NCBI RefSeq assembly: GCF_000013085.1
Contig: NC_007643.1
Span: 1,907,001 to 1,971,000 of the forward strand
Length of the DNA: 64,000 bases
Direction of reading: 5' to 3'
DNA from: Rhodospirillum rubrum ATCC 11170
GTDB taxonomy: Bacteria; Pseudomonadota; Alphaproteobacteria; Rhodospirillales; Rhodospirillaceae
The notes under the pieces are model-generated. The model was not told where the DNA came from, did no database searches, and was given only the letters and a program-made list of their open reading frames with translations. The number at the start of each line of letters is the position of its first letter. Position 1 is the stretch's first letter. This document shows positions 51,809 to 62,287 of this stretch, piece after piece. Position numbers and translations under genes: made by a program.

Positions 51809-52126
51809 ATGTCCGGCAAGACCATTACGCGTGCCCAGTTGAGCGAGGCCGTCTATCAGGAAGTCGGCCTGTCGCGCAACGAGTCGGCCGATCTTCTCGA
51901 GATGGTTTTAAACGAAATGTCCGAGGCGCTGGTTGAGGGCGACACGGTAAAGATTTCCAGTTTCGGTAGTTTTTCGGTGCGCGAAAAGGGCGAGCGCGTC
52001 GGCCGCAACCCGAAGACCGGCGAGGAGGTTCCCATCCTGCCCCGGCGGGTTCTGGTATTCCGCCCCTCGCAACTGCTTAAGGCGCGCATTAACGACGGCG
52101 CGGTAGGCAGCCAGATCAACGGATAA
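51809..52126 (+). CDS. ihfA: Integration host factor alpha subunit
   Basis: 105 residues: [20 protein letters not shown] at the N-terminus, [20 protein letters not shown] in the middle and the DNA-binding arm [20 protein letters not shown] with the intercalating proline. IhfA bends DNA as a heterodimer with IhfB. GGAAGGGGG at 51792-51800 supports ATG 51809. It is followed after six bases by the MerR gene. Confidence 0.96.
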   Translation: MSGKTITRAQLSEAVYQEVGLSRNESADLLEMVLNEMSEALVEGDTVKISSFGSFSVREKGERVGRNPKTGEEVPILPRRVLVFRPSQLLKARINDGAVGSQING

Positions 52127-52132
52127 CAGGTT

Positions 52133-52858
52133 GTGATCCCTCCCAGCCCGACACTCGAGCCAGCGGACGATGGCGATGGGGCGCGCCGCGGCAAGTCCGA
52201 GTCCGCCTTTCGCACGATCAGCGAGGTTTCGGCCGATCTGGGCGTTCCTCAGCATGTTCTGCGGTTCTGGGAAACCAAGTTTTCGCAGATCAGGCCGATG
52301 AAACGGGGCGGTGGCCGGCGCTATTACCGACCCGAAGACGTCATCCTGCTCGCCGCGATTCGCGACCTTCTTTACAATGATGGCTATACCATCAAGGGGG
52401 CGCAGAAGCTGCTGCGCGAAAACGGCGTCAAAAGCGTCATCTCGCAAACCCTGGGCATCGGTGCCGAGACCACCGCCGCGATCGGGGCGGAGGACGACGA
52501 GGCGGACAGGCCGGATGCGTCCGAACCCGAGGAGGCCCTCGCCGGGCACGACGCCCCCTTCGACGACGCGGCGGAGGGCGAGGGCGATGAGGATCGCTCC
52601 CCCTATCCCGACCCGCTCGAGGCCGACGGCGACCTGCTGGACGGCGACGATGAGGACGATTCCCTTGGCGAGCTCGACGATCCGGCCGACGAGGGGGGCG
52701 AAGAGGCTCCGTCCGTGCCACCGCTTGCGCAGGCCGCCGAGCCGGTCGCTCCGGTGGTGGTGGTGGCGGGATTGAGCCCGAGCCAGCGTCGTGAGCTTTT
52801 GGCCGTGCTGGCCGAACTGGAGGATCTGCGGCGGATTTTGCAGCAGGCCGAGCTGTAA
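52133..52858 (+). CDS. MerR-family transcription regulator with long acidic C-terminus
   Basis: 241 residues. The winged HTH of MerR type covers about 25-95: [20 protein letters not shown] then [20 protein letters not shown] and [20 protein letters not shown]. The C-terminal 140 residues are mostly acidic and Pro-rich ([20 protein letters not shown]) and end in a short coiled-coil-like helix [20 protein letters not shown]. No effector-binding domain is seen. The start is GTG 52133. ihfA-merR order is conserved in alphaproteobacteria. Confidence 0.92.
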   Translation: MIPPSPTLEPADDGDGARRGKSESAFRTISEVSADLGVPQHVLRFWETKFSQIRPMKRGGGRRYYRPEDVILLAAIRDLLYNDGYTIKGAQKLLRENGVKSVISQTLGIGAETTAAIGAEDDEADRPDASEPEEALAGHDAPFDDAAEGEGDEDRSPYPDPLEADGDLLDGDDEDDSLGELDDPADEGGEEAPSVPPLAQAAEPVAPVVVVAGLSPSQRRELLAVLAELEDLRRILQQAEL

Positions 52859-53033
52859 AAGCGCCGCGGGGCGGGCGACAGAAGGTCTGCTGAAATAATT
52901 TGGTTTTCTTCTTGCAGAGCCGATGAGGCATGGCTATATTGCCGCCTCTTCGCGGGGCCCGGGCAACCGGGCACCGTCCCCCACCGCCGGAGACCCAAAG
53001 ATTAATCCTTTGGTTTTCCGAGTGGAAATCGGT

Positions 53034-53110
<77 letters not shown>

Positions 53111-53136
53111 ATTCCACCATCAGCCTAAACGGTTCC

Positions 53137-53160
53137 AACGGCCCCCTCGTGGGGCCGTTT
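53137..53160 (+). terminator. Terminator after tRNA-Pro(GGG)
   Basis: AACGGCCCC (53137-53145) and GGGGCCGTT (53151-53159) form a 9-base-pair stem with loop CTCGT, followed by T. The trailing U-run is short. Confidence 0.75.
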
Positions 53161-53325
53161 CCGCGTCTGGGGACCGGCGGGGAAGCGGGAAACGGTTCCT
53201 GATGACTGGCGATTTGCTTCCCGGGTCGTGAAGCGCCCAGAACGACCAATTGATTGAAAATAAGATCAGCGATACGATTTTTGCGGGGATTTGACCTCGC
53301 CTCTGAAATCGCATCGAGGATCTGA

Positions 53326-53469
53326 TTGCTTCCTGCTCAGCTTGAAATGGCTCTTGCCACCCTTGGGAGGGGAACTCGCGATCTTTCAAAGAAAGCCGGG
53401 GGTTCCGTTGATACCATTGGACGGTTCAAGCGCGCTAAAGCCCCTCGGCGCAAGGCCCCGGCACCGTGA
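53326..53469 (+). CDS. 47-residue HTH-only antitoxin-like protein
   Basis: Starts with TTG 53326, six bases after GAGGA. It reads LLPAQLEMALATLGRGTRDL then SKKAGGSVDTIGRFKRAKAP, a shortened XRE/HTH domain like the PAQLRMARAALG...VSVDTI pattern of phage-type repressors, followed by a basic Pro/Lys tail. XRE proteins are normally 65-110 residues; here helices 4-5 are missing. Its TGA overlaps the GTG of the PemK-like gene (GTGA), so it is positioned as the antitoxin of that toxin, but could also be a decayed regulator. Confidence 0.5.
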   Translation: MLPAQLEMALATLGRGTRDLSKKAGGSVDTIGRFKRAKAPRRKAPAP

Positions 53470-53894
53470 GCCTTAAATTCCCCCGGACGCCCGGCACGAT
53501 CGTGATCTGCGACTACAACACCGGCTTCAAGGCGCCAGAGATGGTCAAAGAACGCCTTGCCGTTGTCGTCTCGCCCCGTCTTCCTTACCGGGATGGTCTG
53601 TGCACTGTCGTGCCGTTGAGTACGAGCCCGCCGCGTGCGGGAATTCGCTATCAATGCAAAGTCGCTTTGCCTTTTGATGCGCCCCACCCCTATGAGGGCG
53701 CTCTCAAATGGGCGAAGGCGGACATGCTGGCGACCGTTTCCTATAATCGACTGAGCTTGCCATACACTGGCCGCGACCCGGTGACGAGCAAACGAAAATA
53801 TCTTAAGATCATTCTGGCAGCGGATGACTTGACGAAAGTACGCAAGGCCATGCTTTGCGCGCTTGGGCTTGATCTCTTGACGATCCACTTCTGA
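53466..53894 (+). CDS. PemK/MazF-like toxin domain protein
   Basis: 142 residues. The PemK-type beginning PGTIVICDYNTGFKAPEM is at residues 9-26, then KERLAVVVSPRLPYRDGLCT and VVPLSTSPP, and near the C-terminus KADMLATVSYNRLSL, the strand carrying the family's catalytic-site threonine/serine. Such proteins are endoribonucleases cutting mRNA. GTG 53466 is translationally coupled to the upstream 47-residue HTH protein. A terminator at 54002 follows. Activity and pairing are inferred. Confidence 0.8.
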   Translation: MSLKFPRTPGTIVICDYNTGFKAPEMVKERLAVVVSPRLPYRDGLCTVVPLSTSPPRAGIRYQCKVALPFDAPHPYEGALKWAKADMLATVSYNRLSLPYTGRDPVTSKRKYLKIILAADDLTKVRKAMLCALGLDLLTIHF

Positions 53895-54001
53895 AAGCCG
53901 ATATTAATCGACGATTGCGCTCGTGGCTTGCTGCGGTGCGCCTCAAGTCCACCGAAAGGTGGCGAACCTGTATAGGACGATACCAAGTCCGAATGGTTGA
54001 C

Positions 54002-54030
54002 AGCCCTGCCTTCCGAGGCAGGGCTTTTTT
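54002..54030 (+). terminator. Rho-independent terminator
   Basis: AGCCCTGCC (54002-54010), loop TTCCGA, GGCAGGGCT (54017-54025) and six T. A strong 9-base-pair stem ending the PemK-like transcript. Confidence 0.88.
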
Positions 54031-54172
54031 ATTATGTTGTGCCGTCATCGGGCTCTGTCGGTGGAGTGCCGCGGGCGATGATCCTATCGATTGCGAAACT
54101 GATTCAGGCTTTCTTCAGGGTTACGGTTTAGTCTCTTTCCCAACAAAAAAAGGTGGGACGGAGAGGGGTGTC

Positions 54173-54367
54173 ATGGAAGCGCCGCAGGTGACGGATCTTT
54201 TTCATAAGGCGCTGGCCCGCATGGGCGTTTCGGCCGAGGGTCAGAGGTCGTCTTCCGCCGCGCCGGGGCAATCCCGGGCCCTGACCGCCCTGCGGGTGGT
54301 GCGGCCCGATCTCAGTTTGCGTCAGGCCGAGGCGATGCTGCGGGCCGATCTTCCCCGCCGGCCGTGA
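54173..54367 (+). CDS. 64-residue protein coupled to a glycosyltransferase-like gene
   Basis: Reads MEAPQVTDLFHKALARMGVS, then a Ser/Ala-rich linker and SRALTALRVVRPDLSLRQAE with AMLRADLPRRP at the end. Two amphipathic helices joined by a flexible linker; no known motif. GAGAGGGG upstream supports ATG 54173. Its TGA overlaps the GTG of the next gene (GTGA), implying coupled translation. Confidence 0.65.
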   Translation: MEAPQVTDLFHKALARMGVSAEGQRSSSAAPGQSRALTALRVVRPDLSLRQAEAMLRADLPRRP

Positions 54368-55509
54368 TCGCCCCTGCCTCCCTTCGCCTGTATCTGGCGA
54401 TTACCCCGCACGGCTATGGGCATTTCTCCCTGGCCGATAGCGTGCTTGGCGCGCTTGTCGATCTGGTCGCCGCCTCCGGGGAGCCCGTCACCCTGGATGT
54501 GACCGTTGAATCGGCCAAGGATCCCGCTCCCTTTCTGTCCGGCTGCCGGCACGAGCCGCGCAGCGAGGACTTCGGCCTGCTGATGCGCTCGGCCCGTGAA
54601 ATCGATCTGGAGGCCAGTGCCGCCCGCCTGCTGGACCTGCACCGCGACTGGCCGGCGGCGGTGGCGCGGGCGGCGGCCGTGATGGCCGCGCACCGTCCCG
54701 ATGTGGTGGTCACCAGCCTGTCCTATCTGGCCTGCGCCGCCGCCACCCGCCTGGGGGTGCCGGTGATCGGCCTCTCGCCGCTCAACTGGTTGGGGATCGG
54801 CCGCTATCTGTTTGCCAAAAGGCCGGGGATGGACCGGGTTTTCGCCGAGATGGCCGAGGCCTACGGCGGATTGGAGCGCATGCTGCTGCCCACCCCGGCC
54901 ATGCCGCAAAGCGAGTTGCCCAACCGTCTGGTGATCGGCCCGGTGTCACGCCCCGGCCGGTGGCGGCGCCCGGAGATCGCCGCCGCCCTGGGGATCACGG
55001 AGGCGACAGGGCTGGCTTTGTTGAATTTCGGCGGGATGAGCGGCGCATTGGATCTGGCGGCCTGGCCGGCCGATCTTGGGGGCTGGCGGGTGATCGTTTA
55101 TGGCGCGGTTCCTCCGGGCCACCCGGCGCTGATCGATGGCCGGGCGCTTGCCCAACCGTTTCGTGACCAACTGGCCTCGGTCGACGCGGTGATCGGCAAG
55201 CCCGGTTATGGCATGGTCGCCGATTGCGCCTGCGCCGGAACGCCCTTCCTGTATGTCGATCGCCCCGATTGGCCCGAGGCCCCCCATCTGATCGACTGGC
55301 TGGCGCAAGCCGGCCGCTGCGCCGAGGTGGCGGCCGATGATCTGGCCGCCGGCCGTATCGCCGCGGGCCTTGACCGCCTGACGGCTTTGCCCCGGCCGGC
55401 GCCGGTGGCGCCAAGCGGCGCTCTTCAGGCCGCCCGGCTGATCTTCGACGTCTGGCGCCGCGGCTCCGCCACCCCCGCAAGGCCGGAGGTCAGGCGGTCC
55501 TTGGCGTGA
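54364..55509 (+). CDS. UDP-glycosyltransferase-like protein (GT-B fold)
   Basis: 381 residues. The N-terminal half starts YLAITPHGYGHFSLADSVLG, like MurG/UGT-type GT-B proteins with an early glycine-rich, His-containing loop, then PDVVVTSLSYLACAAATRLG and VPVIGLSPLNWLGIGRYLF near 145. The C-terminal half has a nucleotide-site-like SVDAVIGKPGYGMVADCACA and GTPFLYVDRPDWPEAPHL near 295, as in glycosyltransferases. No substrate can be named. GTG 54364 overlaps the stop of the 64-residue gene. Its 3' end overlaps the convergent gene by 20 bases. Confidence 0.75.
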   Translation: MIAPASLRLYLAITPHGYGHFSLADSVLGALVDLVAASGEPVTLDVTVESAKDPAPFLSGCRHEPRSEDFGLLMRSAREIDLEASAARLLDLHRDWPAAVARAAAVMAAHRPDVVVTSLSYLACAAATRLGVPVIGLSPLNWLGIGRYLFAKRPGMDRVFAEMAEAYGGLERMLLPTPAMPQSELPNRLVIGPVSRPGRWRRPEIAAALGITEATGLALLNFGGMSGALDLAAWPADLGGWRVIVYGAVPPGHPALIDGRALAQPFRDQLASVDAVIGKPGYGMVADCACAGTPFLYVDRPDWPEAPHLIDWLAQAGRCAEVAADDLAAGRIAAGLDRLTALPRPAPVAPSGALQAARLIFDVWRRGSATPARPEVRRSLA

Positions 55510-55810
55510 CGGCGGCTTTGCCGGAGCGGGCGAGGGCGGCGCGTCCGGCGTCGGTCAATTTGCAGACCAGCCAATTCGGCTTCAACGGATTGGCAAACCA
55601 CGGCTCGACCCATCCGCGCTCCAGGCAGATGCGGATGATGCGGCCGTCAACTCGCCGCCCCTGATCGTCAAACAGCGGCAATTTTCCCCCCGCCTGGGTC
55701 AACCCGCGTTCCAGCCAGCGCCGCTGCGGGGCGCTTGGTCGGCCAAGGCCGGGTTGTTTGGCCGTCTTTCGCTTCGAAGTCGCCGCGCCCGCCATGCTTG
55801 CCCCCGTCAT
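55490..55810 (-). CDS. Small basic protein of unknown function, 106 residues
   Basis: Basic N-terminus (SKRKTAKQPGLGRPS), then QRRWLERGLTQAGGKLPLFD and the C-terminal KPNWLVCKLTDAGRAALA, which resembles the end of a winged-helix domain. It may bind nucleic acid, but no family is recognised. GGGGGA upstream supports ATG 55810. It is convergent with the glycosyltransferase-like gene, overlapping it by 20 bases, and divergent from cutA. Confidence 0.65.
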   Translation of the reverse strand: MTGASMAGAATSKRKTAKQPGLGRPSAPQRRWLERGLTQAGGKLPLFDDQGRRVDGRIIRICLERGWVEPWFANPLKPNWLVCKLTDAGRAALARSGKAAVTPRTA

Positions 55811-55899
55811 CGTGTTCCCCCAAAGTCGGGCCTTGCGAAGGGTTCCCTGGAAAAATGGTTTTTCTCCCGGGAAAGGACGAAGAGCGCGAGGAAGCCCCC

Positions 55900-56220
55900 A
55901 TGCCCCAATCCCTGATCTATATGACGGCGCCCAGCGATGACGAGGCCCTGCGCATCGGCCGGGTTCTGGTCGAAGAGCATCTGGCCGCCTGCGTCAATAT
56001 CCTGGGGCCGATCCGCAGTCTTTATCACTGGCAGGGGGCGTTTCATGACGACGCCGAAGTCGCCTTTCTGGCGAAAACCGCCGATGACCGGGTCGCGGCG
56101 CTGATCGCCCGGGTGCGCGCCCTGTATCCCTATGAGCTACCCTGCATCGTCGCCTTGCCGGTGCAAGCCGGCGATGGCGGGTTTCTCGACTGGATCACCG
56201 CGAACAGCCGGCCCGGGTGA
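55900..56220 (+). CDS. cutA: Divalent-cation tolerance protein CutA1
   Basis: 106 residues: IYMTAPSDDEALRIGRVLVE at the N-terminus, EEHLAACVNILGPIRSLYHW and the C-terminal YPYELPCIVALPVQAGDGGF. These are the hallmarks of the trimeric CutA1 family, linked to metal tolerance and signalling. ATG 55900 is chosen for GAGGAAG upstream. Confidence 0.95.
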   Translation: MPQSLIYMTAPSDDEALRIGRVLVEEHLAACVNILGPIRSLYHWQGAFHDDAEVAFLAKTADDRVAALIARVRALYPYELPCIVALPVQAGDGGFLDWITANSRPG

Positions 56221-56244
56221 CGCGGGCCGGCTGGAGGTTTGTTT

Positions 56245-57399
56245 TTAGAAGGGCAGGGTGATCAGCGCCGTGGCCTGGGCGGCGATGCCTTCGCCACGGC
56301 CGGTGAAGCCCAGTTCCTCGGTGGTGGTGGCCTTGACGGCGACGCGGGTCGCCGAGATTTCGAGGATTTCGGCCAGCCGCGCCGACATGCGGGCGCGGTG
56401 CGGGCCGATCTTGGGCTGCTCGCACAAGATCGTGATATCGACATTGAGGATGCGCCCGCCCAGGGCGGTGATCAGCGCCGCCGCATGGCGCAGGAAAATC
56501 GCCGAATCCGCCCCCTTCCAGCGCATGTCCGAGGGTGGGAAATGCCGGCCGATGTCGCCGGCGTTCAGGCAGCCGAGCAGGGCGTCGGTCAGGGCGTGCA
56601 TCGGCGCGTCCGCATCGGAATGGCCAACCAACCCATGGCTATGGGGAATGCGGATGCCGTTGAGGGTAACGAAATCCCCCGGCCCCAGGCGATGGACATC
56701 GAAGCCCGAGCCGATCCGCTGCTCGCCCTCGCCGCGAAACAGCCGTTCGGCCCGCTCCAGATCGGCGAAGGTCGTGATCTTGGCGTTGTCCTCGGCGCCG
56801 TCGACCAGGGCGACGGCGCCGCCGGCGGCTTCGAGAACGGCGGCGTCATCGGTGAGCATGGTGCCGGCCTGGGCCCGGTGGGCGGCGAGGATGGCGTCGT
56901 AGCGGAAGCCCTGGGGGGTCTGCGCCCGCCACAGACCGGCGCGATCGACGGTTTGGCCGATCATGCCGCCGGCCCCGCGCTTCAGGGTGTCGGCCACGGC
57001 CAGGGCGGGAATGGCGCCGGGGTGATCGGCCAGGGCGGCGATCACCCGGTCGATCAGCGCGCCATCGACCAGCGGCCGGGCGCCATCGTGGATCAGCACG
57101 TAATCGGGGGCGACATCGGTCAGGCTTTCCAGCCCGAGGCGCACCGAATCCTGGCGCTCGGCCCCGCCCTCGACCGCGTCGAGCAGGGTGGCGAGGCCAT
57201 GGGCGGCGGCGCCATAGAGGTCGCGATCCTCGGGATGGATGATGGCGCGGACCAGGGCGACATCGGGGTGGGCGGCGAAACGGGCCAGGGTGTGGCGGAG
57301 GATCGGTCGCCCGCCAAGGGTTTGATACTGCTTGGGCAGGTCGCCGCCAAAGCGCTTTCCGCGCCCGGCGGCCACGATCAGCGCCGCGACTTTCGCCAT
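56245..57399 (-). CDS. ispDF: Bifunctional IspD/IspF (MEP pathway)
   Basis: 384-residue fusion. IspD (1-225) shows [20 protein letters not shown] and [11 protein letters not shown]; IspF (226-384) shows [27 protein letters not shown] with the metal ligands, and [11 protein letters not shown]. It catalyses the cytidylyltransferase and cyclisation steps of isoprenoid precursor synthesis in the cytoplasm; the fusion is common in alphaproteobacteria. It is convergent with cutA. Confidence 0.97.
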   Translation of the reverse strand: MAKVAALIVAAGRGKRFGGDLPKQYQTLGGRPILRHTLARFAAHPDVALVRAIIHPEDRDLYGAAAHGLATLLDAVEGGAERQDSVRLGLESLTDVAPDYVLIHDGARPLVDGALIDRVIAALADHPGAIPALAVADTLKRGAGGMIGQTVDRAGLWRAQTPQGFRYDAILAAHRAQAGTMLTDDAAVLEAAGGAVALVDGAEDNAKITTFADLERAERLFRGEGEQRIGSGFDVHRLGPGDFVTLNGIRIPHSHGLVGHSDADAPMHALTDALLGCLNAGDIGRHFPPSDMRWKGADSAIFLRHAAALITALGGRILNVDITILCEQPKIGPHRARMSARLAEILEISATRVAVKATTTEELGFTGRGEGIAAQATALITLPF

Positions 57400-57518
57400 G
57401 GATGGGTTCCTTGACTACCTAAAGGAGGGGAATAAACGCGAAAATGGCCCCAACCCTAGCAGGGCCGAACGTGGCGGGCGATTGTTTTCCGGGCGCATCG
57501 GGCTGTATAGTCCTTCCC

Positions 57519-58322
57519 ATGTCCGGGTCATTATCGCTTCATATCGCCGCTTTCCTGGCCTTGCTGCCGGCGGCCTTCACCCCGCTCCGTCAAACGCCGG
57601 GGCGCGATGGTCTATTCTGGGGCACGCTGGGGGTCGCCATCATCGGCGCCCTGGTGGTCAGCATCGTGCCCTCGCTGCGCCAGGGGATGTGGAGCACCAG
57701 TTTCTCCAGCGCCCTGTGGGTCAGCATCGCCGCCACCTTGCTGCTGTTTTCCGAACTATGCTTCCGCCACCAGGCGGCTTGGCGGCTGACCCCCGTTCTC
57801 ATGCCCTATCTGATCGCGCTTGGCGCCATGGCGACGATATGGGAGGGGGCCGAGGGGGCGCCGCTGGCCGACCATGCCCCGGCCTTCTGGACGGTGCTCC
57901 ATATCGTCATCGCCGTGCTCACCTATGGCATGCTGACCCTGGGGGCGGTGGCGGCCCTGGCCGGCTTCCTGCAGGAACGCGCCCTCAAGGCGCGGCGCCC
58001 GACCAGCCTGACCAGACGGCTGCCGGCGGCGGCCGAGGCCGATCGCCTGTCGTGGATCTTGCTCTATACCAGCGAATGGGTTCTCGGCGCCGGGCTGTTG
58101 ACCGGCATGGCCGTCGAATACCTGGAAACCGGGGCGATCTTGCAGCCCGATCACAAGTCGATGCTGTCGTCGCTCGCCTTCCTGGTCATCGGCGGGCTGA
58201 TCCTGGCGCGTTCGCGCTGGGGGGTGCGGGGACGGGTCGGCGCCCGCGTGGTGCTGCTGGCCTATCTGCTGCTCACCCTGGCCTTCCCTGGCGTCAAATT
58301 CGTCAGCGACGTGCTGCTCTGA
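57519..58322 (+). CDS. CcsA/YpjD-like cytochrome c assembly-type membrane protein
   Basis: 267 residues with about eight membrane helices: SLSLHIAAFLALLPAAFTPL at the start, FWTVLHIVIAVLTYGMLTLG near 130 and the final VVLLAYLLLTLAFPGVKF. The pattern is that of the YpjD/CcsA haem-handling family, with histidines in VLHIV and SELCFRHQ. The tryptophan-rich WWD motif of true cytochrome c synthetases is not obvious, so YpjD-type is more likely. ATG 57519 gives a normal first helix; the site upstream is weak. Divergent from ispDF. Confidence 0.8.
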   Translation: MSGSLSLHIAAFLALLPAAFTPLRQTPGRDGLFWGTLGVAIIGALVVSIVPSLRQGMWSTSFSSALWVSIAATLLLFSELCFRHQAAWRLTPVLMPYLIALGAMATIWEGAEGAPLADHAPAFWTVLHIVIAVLTYGMLTLGAVAALAGFLQERALKARRPTSLTRRLPAAAEADRLSWILLYTSEWVLGAGLLTGMAVEYLETGAILQPDHKSMLSSLAFLVIGGLILARSRWGVRGRVGARVVLLAYLLLTLAFPGVKFVSDVLL

Positions 58323-58450
58323 GGGCCCCGGCATCGGCTGGATGCGCGACGTGCTCAGAAAGGTTGCTGTTTCTCCACGCATATGCCTAATATTTAACCA
58401 AGCCGATCGCCCGCTGCGGCCTACCAGGGGCGTCGAGCGATCCAGATAAG

Positions 58451-58477
58451 CCAAGTCCTTGAAGGACTTGGTTTTTT
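58451..58477 (+). terminator. Terminator between the CcsA-like gene and dusB
   Basis: CCAAGTCCTT (58451-58460) and AAGGACTTGG (58462-58471) form a near-perfect hairpin followed by six T. It separates dusB-ntrBC from the upstream gene, so the nitrogen cluster should have its own promoter within 58478-58545. Confidence 0.85.
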
Positions 58478-58545
58478 GCTTTTGTCCCGCCGATGATGAC
58501 CGCGGGGATCCACAAGCCGCTCGCCTTTCGAGGATTCGCTTTCGC

Positions 58546-59634
58546 ATGACGCCGTCCCCCGCGTTCCCCGTTTCCGATCCGCTGATCATGCTGGCGCCGA
58601 TGGCTGGGGTAACCGATTCCCCCTTCCGGCGACTGGCCCACGACTATGGGTGTCCGCTATCGTGGACCGAGATGGTCGCCAGCCGCGAGCTGCTGCGCGA
58701 GCGGGCGCGGGGCGTCGATCCCCGGCTGGGCGGCGGAGCGGAGGCCGGGCGGGCGGGCCCCTTCGCCGTGCAACTGGCCGGCTGCGATCCGCTGATCATG
58801 GCCGAGGCGGCGCGGCGGGTTGAAGGCGCCGGAGCCGAGCTGATCGATATCAACATGGGCTGCCCGGTGCGCAAGGTGGTGGGCGGCTTGGGCGGGTCGG
58901 CGCTGATGCGCGATCTGCCTTTGGCCGCGCGTATTCTCGAAGCCGTGGTCGGTGCCGTGACCCTGCCCGTGAGCCTGAAGATGCGCCTGGGCTGGGATGA
59001 CGCCAGCCGCAACGCGGTCGAGCTGGCCCGGCTGGCCGAAAGCGCGGGGATCAGCCGGCTGACCGTCCATGGCCGCACCCGGGCCCAGATGTATGACGGT
59101 CGCGCCGACTGGCCGGCCATCGGTCTGGTCAAACGGGCCGTCTCGCTGCCGGTCATCGCCAATGGCGATGTGACGAACCTGTCCGAGGCCCGCGAGATCC
59201 TGGCCGTTACCGGCGCCGATGGCGTGATGATCGGCCGGGCGGCCCTCGGCGCGCCCTGGTTGCCCGGCGCCATCGCCCGGGCCATCGCCGCCGGGACGCG
59301 GGAAACGCCGCCGCCGGCTTTGGCCGAGAGGGCGGCGGTGATGGCCGCCCACCTCGAAGGCCTGTTGGCCTGCCATGGTCTGGAGCGTGGCCTTAAGACC
59401 TCGCGCAAGCATATGGGCTGGTATGCGCGGACGATGCCGCAAGGCGCCGACTTCCGCGCCGCCTATATGGCCGCCGCCGATGCCGGGGCGGCGCGCCGAG
59501 TTCTCAACCATTTCACGGCGCTGTGGCAGTCGGCCCCGCCGTCCGCATCCCAAGAAAGCCGCCAAAGAGCGGTCTTGAAAAACCCCACCCCGGAGGACAC
59601 GTCACCCGACCGCCCGCGAGAAGAGGCCGCTTGA
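58546..59634 (+). CDS. dusB: tRNA-dihydrouridine synthase B (NifR3)
   Basis: 362 residues. DusB signatures: LIMLAPMAGVTDSPFRRLAH at 14-33, DINMGCPVRKVV with the catalytic Cys near 105, LTVHGRTRAQMYDGRADW near 182 and GADGVMIGRAALGAPW near 226. It reduces uridine in tRNA using FMN and NADPH. In Rhodobacter and Rhodospirillum this gene (nifR3) leads the ntrBC operon, as here. The first ATG at 58546 lies behind GAGGATT. The last 30 residues are a polar extension. Confidence 0.94.
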   Translation: MTPSPAFPVSDPLIMLAPMAGVTDSPFRRLAHDYGCPLSWTEMVASRELLRERARGVDPRLGGGAEAGRAGPFAVQLAGCDPLIMAEAARRVEGAGAELIDINMGCPVRKVVGGLGGSALMRDLPLAARILEAVVGAVTLPVSLKMRLGWDDASRNAVELARLAESAGISRLTVHGRTRAQMYDGRADWPAIGLVKRAVSLPVIANGDVTNLSEAREILAVTGADGVMIGRAALGAPWLPGAIARAIAAGTRETPPPALAERAAVMAAHLEGLLACHGLERGLKTSRKHMGWYARTMPQGADFRAAYMAAADAGAARRVLNHFTALWQSAPPSASQESRQRAVLKNPTPEDTSPDRPREEAA

Positions 59635-59636
59635 AG

Positions 59637-60737
59637 ATGGTGAAGATTTCTGCCCTGACCCGGCGCGCGCCGGTTCCCTCGATCGACCCGGCGACGGTGC
59701 TGAGCGCCATCGCTTCGGCGGTGATCTGTGTCGACGAGGCCGACCGGGTGCAATTCGTCAATGCCGCCGGCGAGCAGATGTTCGAAAGCACCTGGGCGCT
59801 GTTGCGCGGCATGGCGCTCTCGGACCTGATTCCGCCCGATTGTCCGATCTTTGGATTGATGGAAAAGGTTCGGCGCAATCATTCGACTTTTTCGGAATAC
59901 GGGGTGCAGCTTGATACCCCGCGCACCGGCCAGCGCACCATCACCGTGCGCGTGTCGCCTTTGGCCGAATACGAGAACTGGGTGGTGATCTCGCTCCATG
60001 AACTGTCGATGGCCTTGAAGATCGGCCAGCAGATGAGCCACCGCAACGCCGCCCGCTCGGTGACGGCAATGGCCGCCCTGCTTGCCCATGAGGTCAAGAA
60101 CCCGCTGTCGGGGATTCGCGGGGCGGCCCAGCTTCTGGAAGCCAATCTGCCCGAAGAGGACCACCAGCTGGTCCGGCTGATCATCGACGAGACCGACCGC
60201 ATCGTTGCCCTGGTCGACCGCATGGAGGTTTTCTCCGACAACATGCCGCTGGCCCGCGAGGCGGTGAACATCCACCGGGTTCTCGAGCATGTGCGCATGG
60301 TCGCCGAAAACGGCTTCGCCCGCGGTGTCCGCTTCGTCGAGACCTATGATCCGTCCTTGCCCGCCGTTTTGGGCAGCCGCGACCAGTTGATCCAGGTGTT
60401 CCTCAATCTGATCAAGAACGCCGCCGAGGCGATCGGCCCGGGCGGCGGCGAGATCGTGCTGTCGACCGCCTATCAGCAGGGCCTGAGATTACGGGTGCCG
60501 GGCGGCGAGGTGACCGATTTGCCGCTGGTCATCAGCGTGCGCGACAATGGTACCACCGGTATCTCGGAAGATCTGCGCGGCAATCTGTTCGATCCCTTCG
60601 TCACCACCAAGCCCAAGGGCAGTGGTCTGGGGCTGCCGCTGGTGGCCAAGATCGTCAACGATCACGGCGGCATCATCGAATTCGACAGCGTTCCCGGCCG
60701 CACGGTGTTCACCGTCATGCTGCCGATGGTCCGCTGA
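59637..60737 (+). CDS. ntrB: Nitrogen regulation sensor kinase NtrB
   Basis: 366 residues. A PAS domain (15-115) is followed by the H-box LLAHEVKNPLSGIRGAAQ (His151), the N-box LNLIKNAAEAI near 262 and G-boxes DNGTTGISEDL and GSGLGLPLVAKIV. NtrB phosphorylates NtrC under nitrogen limitation and is controlled by PII. ATG 59637 is preferred over TTG 59631. It starts two bases after the dusB stop. Confidence 0.96.
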   Translation: MVKISALTRRAPVPSIDPATVLSAIASAVICVDEADRVQFVNAAGEQMFESTWALLRGMALSDLIPPDCPIFGLMEKVRRNHSTFSEYGVQLDTPRTGQRTITVRVSPLAEYENWVVISLHELSMALKIGQQMSHRNAARSVTAMAALLAHEVKNPLSGIRGAAQLLEANLPEEDHQLVRLIIDETDRIVALVDRMEVFSDNMPLAREAVNIHRVLEHVRMVAENGFARGVRFVETYDPSLPAVLGSRDQLIQVFLNLIKNAAEAIGPGGGEIVLSTAYQQGLRLRVPGGEVTDLPLVISVRDNGTTGISEDLRGNLFDPFVTTKPKGSGLGLPLVAKIVNDHGGIIEFDSVPGRTVFTVMLPMVR

Positions 60738-60835
60738 CGCCCAAGATCCCCGCCGACGCCGGCCAGCTCCGCGTCGGGCGCCCCCTTTGACATGTCTTCG
60801 GGCATGGGTTGAAATGAGTAAAGGAACCTTTTGAG

Positions 60836-62281
<1,446 letters not shown>

Positions 62282-62287
62282 GCCGCC

